From an uncultured Clostridia bacterium (lineage in GTDB: Bacteria > Bacillota > Clostridia > TANB77 > CAG-508): a stretch of DNA of 17,071 nucleotides. The DNA is taken from positions 1 to 17,071 of the forward strand of contig CANQRO010000023.1 in the NCBI GenBank assembly GCA_947626205.1. Direction: 5' to 3'. A program made the position numbers and the translations under genes. A model generated the notes under the pieces. The model was not told the origin of the DNA. It saw nothing but the letters and a program-made list of their open reading frames with translations, and did not search any database. Shown here piece after piece: positions 13,940 to 17,071 of this stretch (position 1 is the first letter of the stretch; each line of letters starts with the position of its first letter).

Positions 13940-15241
13940 ATGGATTACGAAAATATGTCATTAACAGAGTTAAAAGACATTGCTAAAGGAAAAAATATAA
14001 AGAATATTTCAAAATATAAAAAAGAAGAATTAATTGAAGTTATTAAAAATTCAGAAGATATTCCTAAAGAAACTGCTGAACAATCTGTTGATGAATCTTC
14101 ATACAAAGTTACAAACGATGATGACCAAATTGTAGAGGGAATTTTAGAAGTTTTGCCTGATGGTTACGGATTTTTAAGGGGAGATAACTATTTATCTACT
14201 CCAAATGATATATATATATCACCAATACAAATAAGAAGATTTCACTTAGATACTGGTGATAAAATAAAAGGTATATCAAGACAACCAAAAGAAGGAGAAA
14301 AATTTCCAGCCCTTATATTCGTTGGTGAAGTAAATGGAGAAGCACCAGAAAAGGCGTACAGGAGGAAAAATTTTGATGACTTAACTCCTATATATCCACA
14401 AGAGAGATTACGACTTGAAACAACACCAAACGAGTATGCAATGAGATTAATAGACTTAATTTCACCAATTGGAAAAGGACAAAGAGGTATGATTGTTGCA
14501 CCTCCAAAAGTAGGTAAAACCACACTTTTAAAGAAAATTGCTAATAGTATTAGTACAAATAATCCAGAAGTTGAATTAATAGTTCTTTTAATAGATGAAC
14601 GTCCAGAAGAAGTAACAGATATGAAACGTTCTATAAATGGCGAAGTTATATTCTCAACATTTGACGAATTGCCTGAACATCATGTAAAAGTAGCAGAAAT
14701 GGTATTAGAGAGGGCAAAACGTTTAACTGAACAAAATAAAGATGTAGTTATTTTGTTAGATAGTATTACAAGACTTGCTAGAGCATATAACTTAGTAATT
14801 CCATCATCAGGAAGAACTTTATCTGGAGGTTTTGATCCAAGTGCGTTACATAAACCTAAAAAATTTTTTGGAGCTGCAAGAAATATAGAAAATGGGGGAA
14901 GCCTTACTATTTTAGCATCTGCATTAATAGAAACGGGAAGTCGAATGGATGAAGTTATATTTGAAGAATTTAAAGGCACAGGTAATATGGAAGTACATTT
15001 GGATCGTTCATTATCTGAAAAACGTATTTTTCCAGCTATAGATATAAATAAATCTGGTACAAGAAAAGAAGATTTACTTTTAACACCACAAGAACTAGAA
15101 ACAGTATTTGCATTAAGAAAAGCAATGTCCTCAATGTCCGTTGCAGAAGTTACAGAACAACTTATAACTCAATTAACAGCAACAAAGACAAATGCAGATT
15201 TTATTGCAAGAATGGAATTTTTCTTAAAACAATTTAAATAA
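13940..15241 (+). CDS. rho: transcription termination factor Rho
   Basis: This hexameric RNA-dependent ATPase ends transcription. The 433 residues are laid out as an N-terminal Rho_N/SAP-like helix region (1-45), the RNA-binding cold-shock domain (EGILEVLPDGYGFLR, 66-80), then the ATPase with IGKGQRG (177-183), Walker A PPKVGKTT (188-195), VILLDSITRLARAYN as Walker B, and the Q- and R-loop regions. The start follows AGGAGG. A possible -10 TATAAT (13910-13915) lies upstream. AGG arginine codons are used normally here (FLRG and YRRK), so AGG is assigned while CGG is avoided. It ends at a bidirectional terminator. Confidence 0.97.
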   Translation: MDYENMSLTELKDIAKGKNIKNISKYKKEELIEVIKNSEDIPKETAEQSVDESSYKVTNDDDQIVEGILEVLPDGYGFLRGDNYLSTPNDIYISPIQIRRFHLDTGDKIKGISRQPKEGEKFPALIFVGEVNGEAPEKAYRRKNFDDLTPIYPQERLRLETTPNEYAMRLIDLISPIGKGQRGMIVAPPKVGKTTLLKKIANSISTNNPEVELIVLLIDERPEEVTDMKRSINGEVIFSTFDELPEHHVKVAEMVLERAKRLTEQNKDVVILLDSITRLARAYNLVIPSSGRTLSGGFDPSALHKPKKFFGAARNIENGGSLTILASALIETGSRMDEVIFEEFKGTGNMEVHLDRSLSEKRIFPAIDINKSGTRKEDLLLTPQELETVFALRKAMSSMSVAEVTEQLITQLTATKTNADFIARMEFFLKQFK

Positions 15242-15287
15242 AATAAAAAAGGATAAGTGTTAGTTCTAAACTTATCCTTTTTTATTT
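15241..15287. terminator. bidirectional terminator between rho and the DUF2726 gene
   Basis: An 18-bp stem (15241-15258 with 15270-15287) contains GGATAAGT/ACTTATCC and long A and T flanks, with an 11-nt loop. It has U-tracts in both directions. Confidence 0.9.
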
Positions 15288-15289
15288 TA

Positions 15290-15881
15290 TTAATTTTTAG
15301 TTATATAGTAATCCTCAAATTTTATAGAATTAACTATTTTATTCTTTAAAAGTTCTTTATTATAATATGTAGATACATTAATTCTTATAAAATCTATTTT
15401 TAAATTATAAAACAAATTATCTATAAATTTATCTCTTTCAATTCTATTTGAATAATTGTGAGAAGAATCATCAAGTTCTATACAAAGCAAAATTCTACAA
15501 TTCTTAGAATCTGTTAAAACAAAATCAATACTTTTAGCGCGAATTTTATTAAATGCAATATTTTTATATGGAGTATTTTTAGTTTCTACTATACTATATA
15601 ATGATACTTGCGAAAATACTACTAAATTCAAGTCTTTTGCAACTTCGCATAAAACATTATAAAAATTAAGTTCTGCAAGAGAGATTAAATATCTTTTAGC
15701 TTTATAAAAATCTTTATATCTAATTTCTCCTTCAGAAGGAACAATATCAATAGAAGAGGGGGGAAGGCCTATCATTAGAGGATTTTGAAGAATTTTCATT
15801 AATTTTTTTTGAATTTTCTTTATTTGAAGTAATTATTACAAAAAATATAATTATAATTATTAAAAATATAAAAAAGATCAT
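15290..15881 (-). CDS. DUF2726 membrane-anchored protein, frame broken at a C6 run
   Basis: The C-terminal 150 residues are DUF2726, a PD-(D/E)XK-nuclease-like fold. AELNFYNVLCEVAKDLNL is followed by FNKIRAKSIDFVLTD and CIELDDSSHNYSNRIERDKFID, split here as CIELDDSSHNYSN and RIERDKFID. These acidic and basic residues fit the nuclease-like core, but activity is unproven. The visible ORF starts at 15799, yet a better start exists at 15881: AAGGAG lies 9 nt before an ATG that opens a hydrophobic helix (IFFIFLIIIIIFFVIIT), as in relatives. The two parts differ by +1, and the break lies at six C's (15763-15758). Removing one C joins them into 196 residues. No CGG is involved. Confidence 0.7.
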
Positions 15882-15911
15882 ATAAAATTTCTCCTTAGTA
15901 AAATATAGAAT

Positions 15912-15940
15912 AGTATATCATAAAAAAAGTAATTTTTAAA
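15912..15940 (-). promoter_or_regulatory. promoter for the DUF2726 gene
   Basis: On the minus strand, extended -10 TGaTATACT (hexamer 15912-15917) is spaced 17 bp from TTTAAA (15935-15940), about 30 bp before the start at 15881. Confidence 0.5.
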
Positions 15941-16075
15941 ATAAAATAAAAAAGTGGAAAAATAAATTAAATTATTATAATTAAATAGATTATTTTTAAA
16001 TATGTTATATGGAGAATATTAAGAAATAGGGGTTAATATGATCATATAAAAAGTATGTTTTTTCAAAATATAACA

Positions 16076-16101
16076 TTGCGCAAAATCAAAGTTTTGTGCA
16101 A
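16076..16101 (+). other. hairpin upstream of a small ORF
   Basis: TTGCGCAAAA (16076-16085) pairs with TTTTGTGCAA (16092-16101) over 10 bp with one G-U. It lies just before the AGGAG site of the 16121 ORF and could be a leader structure. Confidence 0.4.
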
Positions 16102-16120
16102 ATAGGAATAGGAGTAAAAT

Positions 16121-16174
16121 ATGAAATACCTGATTTTGGTATTTCCTTCAACCCTTGATACTACTTGCTTATAA
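16121..16174 (+). CDS. candidate 17-residue peptide
   Basis: AGGAG lies 6 nt before an ATG that encodes MKYLILVFPSTLDTTCL. It is hydrophobic with one Cys. The start codon is followed by a 7-bp stem (AAATACC with GGTATTT). I recognise no family. Good ribosome binding site placement is the only evidence, so chance is possible. Confidence 0.22.
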   Translation: MKYLILVFPSTLDTTCL

Positions 16175-16335
16175 GCCTTTAGTAATACCTGTTATTTAGT
16201 TATTTATAGCTCATTTTATATACATTTTATTAGTTTTCAGTATATTTAAGTATAACGCTATTTTTTATTTTACTATTAATTTAGTTATATTTTTATCTAA
16301 TCATTTATATTCTTAATTTAGATTTCATATTTTAA

Positions 16336-16707
16336 ACAACAAGTTATATTACTTTAATAAAAAAACGCCTAAAAAACGATTTTAGCGCTTCGCTTCAAAA
16401 TAGCCTTATTTTTTAGACAACAAACTATATGGCTAATTTTTAAAAACGCCTTAAAATCGATTCTGATGCGTCGTTTTTTTAGCATTTTTTGAGCTGAACT
16501 CAAGTAATGCCAGTAATTACATAAATTTTATTAGATCTTAATATTTATAATATTATAATAGTAAAATTGTTATAATTGTATAATAATTTTTTATATAAGT
16601 AATATTATAATGCAAATTATACAAACTAAAATAAGCAATTAAATTTATTAGACAATTAACTTTATTATTTTAATATAAAAACATCTTAAAAACGATTTTG
16701 AGAGGTC
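16336..16707 (+). repeat. three degenerate copies of a ~57-nt unit
   Basis: The units start near 16336, 16417 and 16652. Shared parts are acaa-caa/taa, a TATAT or TTTAT box, a T/A run, then aaaaacgccT-taaaaacgatttt-(a/g)gcg. Copies 1 and 2 are closest; copy 3 is more diverged. Copy 1 ends in a hairpin around AGCGcttCGCT. Spacing (81 and about 235 nt) is irregular. Confidence 0.45.
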
Positions 16708-16875
16708 TAAATTTGTAAAAATATTTATTATTTTGAAAATATTATTTTAAATTTTATGCAAACAACAAATGTTCGGTTTTTGAAAAATTATGCAAACAAA
16801 TTTGAAATTAAAAATTTAAAATTTTTATAAGTTCAGATTTTTATTTTTATAATTATATTTTTTATTTTTGTAAAA

Positions 16876-16920
16876 AAAATTCTAATACTAAAATTTTTGA
16901 AACTTTAATATTAGAATTTT
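16876..16920 (-). terminator. intrinsic terminator of the gene entering from the right
   Basis: A 12-bp stem, AAAATTCTAATA (16876-16887) with TATTAGAATTTT (16909-16920), is followed on the minus strand by a run of T's. It lies about 85 bp beyond the stop of the partial gene. Confidence 0.65.
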
Positions 16921-17003
16921 GGGAATTTTTTAATCTATTATATTTTCTAAATCTTTAAAAATTGCCCCTCTCTCCCACTATTAACTTATGTAATCTTAAT
17001 TTA

Positions 17004-17071
17004 TTAGTCTATTAACTTATGTTGTTCTTGACACCATGCTGGAGTACAAGTCATAGATACTTTGCAATATT
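17004..17071 (-). CDS. C-terminal end of a Cys-rich protein (partial)
   Basis: On the minus strand the open frame reads YCKVSMTCTPAWCQEQHKLI plus D, then TAA. There are three Cys in 21 residues, two of them in a CTPAWC cluster with a following His, which suggests metal binding or a disulfide. The gene continues beyond the window. A minus-strand terminator downstream supports a real gene ending here. I do not recognise the family. Confidence 0.4.
   Translation of the reverse strand, partial: YCKVSMTCTPAWCQEQHKLID

Larger units (their letters stand above)
15941..17003. other. AT-rich gene-poor stretch
   Basis: I see no ORF of useful length on either strand. The stretch holds a hairpin at 16076-16101, a 17-codon candidate ORF, three degenerate repeat units between 16336 and 16707, and a minus-strand terminator at 16876-16920. 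No tRNA, transposase remnant or phage gene is visible. Confidence 0.6.

Noticed and set aside
15741..15775. The AGG codon in the DUF2726 gene as the shift point (A skipped, GGC read)
   Set aside because: AGG is read normally as Arg in rho, cmk and typA in this window, so the C6 run is the likelier cause.
16336..16707. CRISPR array
   Set aside because: Repeats are degenerate, only three in number and irregularly spaced; no cas genes are near.

Overview
The window is very AT-rich and reads as chromosome of a low-GC, endospore-forming member of the Clostridia (Bacillota), probably an uncultured gut-type lineage. The evidence is pro-sigma-K, YabP and YabQ, a DivIC-type protein in the usual place after yabPQ, Rho, a U32/TrmR wobble-uridine pair, and strong AAGGAG-type ribosome binding sites. 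No tRNA, rRNA, insertion sequence, integrase or CRISPR array was found.

Layout. 1-2380 (+): a P-loop/Asp23-domain protein, cytidylate kinase and a PlsC acyltransferase form one run. 2475-4927 (+): TypA/BipA and the tRNA methyltransferase TrmR. 4952-6733 (-): a divergent RelA/SpoT-type synthetase with a large insertion, and a CmpB-like membrane protein. 6875-8104 (+): a U32 protein of the TrhP type, the probable partner of TrmR. 8134-8263: a large folded element between convergent genes. 8267-9850 (-): popT (DUF368) behind sigK. 9988-15240 (+): prfB, an aspartate kinase, yabP, yabQ, divIC and rho. 15290-15881 (-): a DUF2726 protein. About 15.9-17.0 kb is an AT-rich gene-poor stretch with degenerate repeats, and the end of a Cys-rich gene enters at the right edge (-).

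The main observation is a recoding pattern. Four genes (popT, lysC, yabP, yabQ) are each split by one +1 frameshift. In all four the shift point is an in-frame CGG triplet, and skipping its C restores a conserved family sequence starting with GGN (Gly). I scanned every other gene in the window by eye on both strands. CGG occurs many times out of frame but never as an intact in-frame sense codon. The simplest reading is that CGG is unassigned, or has no efficient tRNA, in this organism, and that ribosomes meeting CGG move +1 onto the overlapping GGN glycine codon. This is separate from the classical prfB frameshift (CTT TGA C), which is also present. A fifth break, in the DUF2726 gene, lies at a C6 run and does not fit the CGG pattern.

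The genes group by function into tRNA wobble modification (trmR, trhP), translation (typA, prfB), sporulation (sigK, yabP, yabQ), the envelope (plsC, popT, divIC) and amino-acid supply (lysC). The stringent-response-like enzyme sits between the two tRNA-modification genes on the opposite strand.
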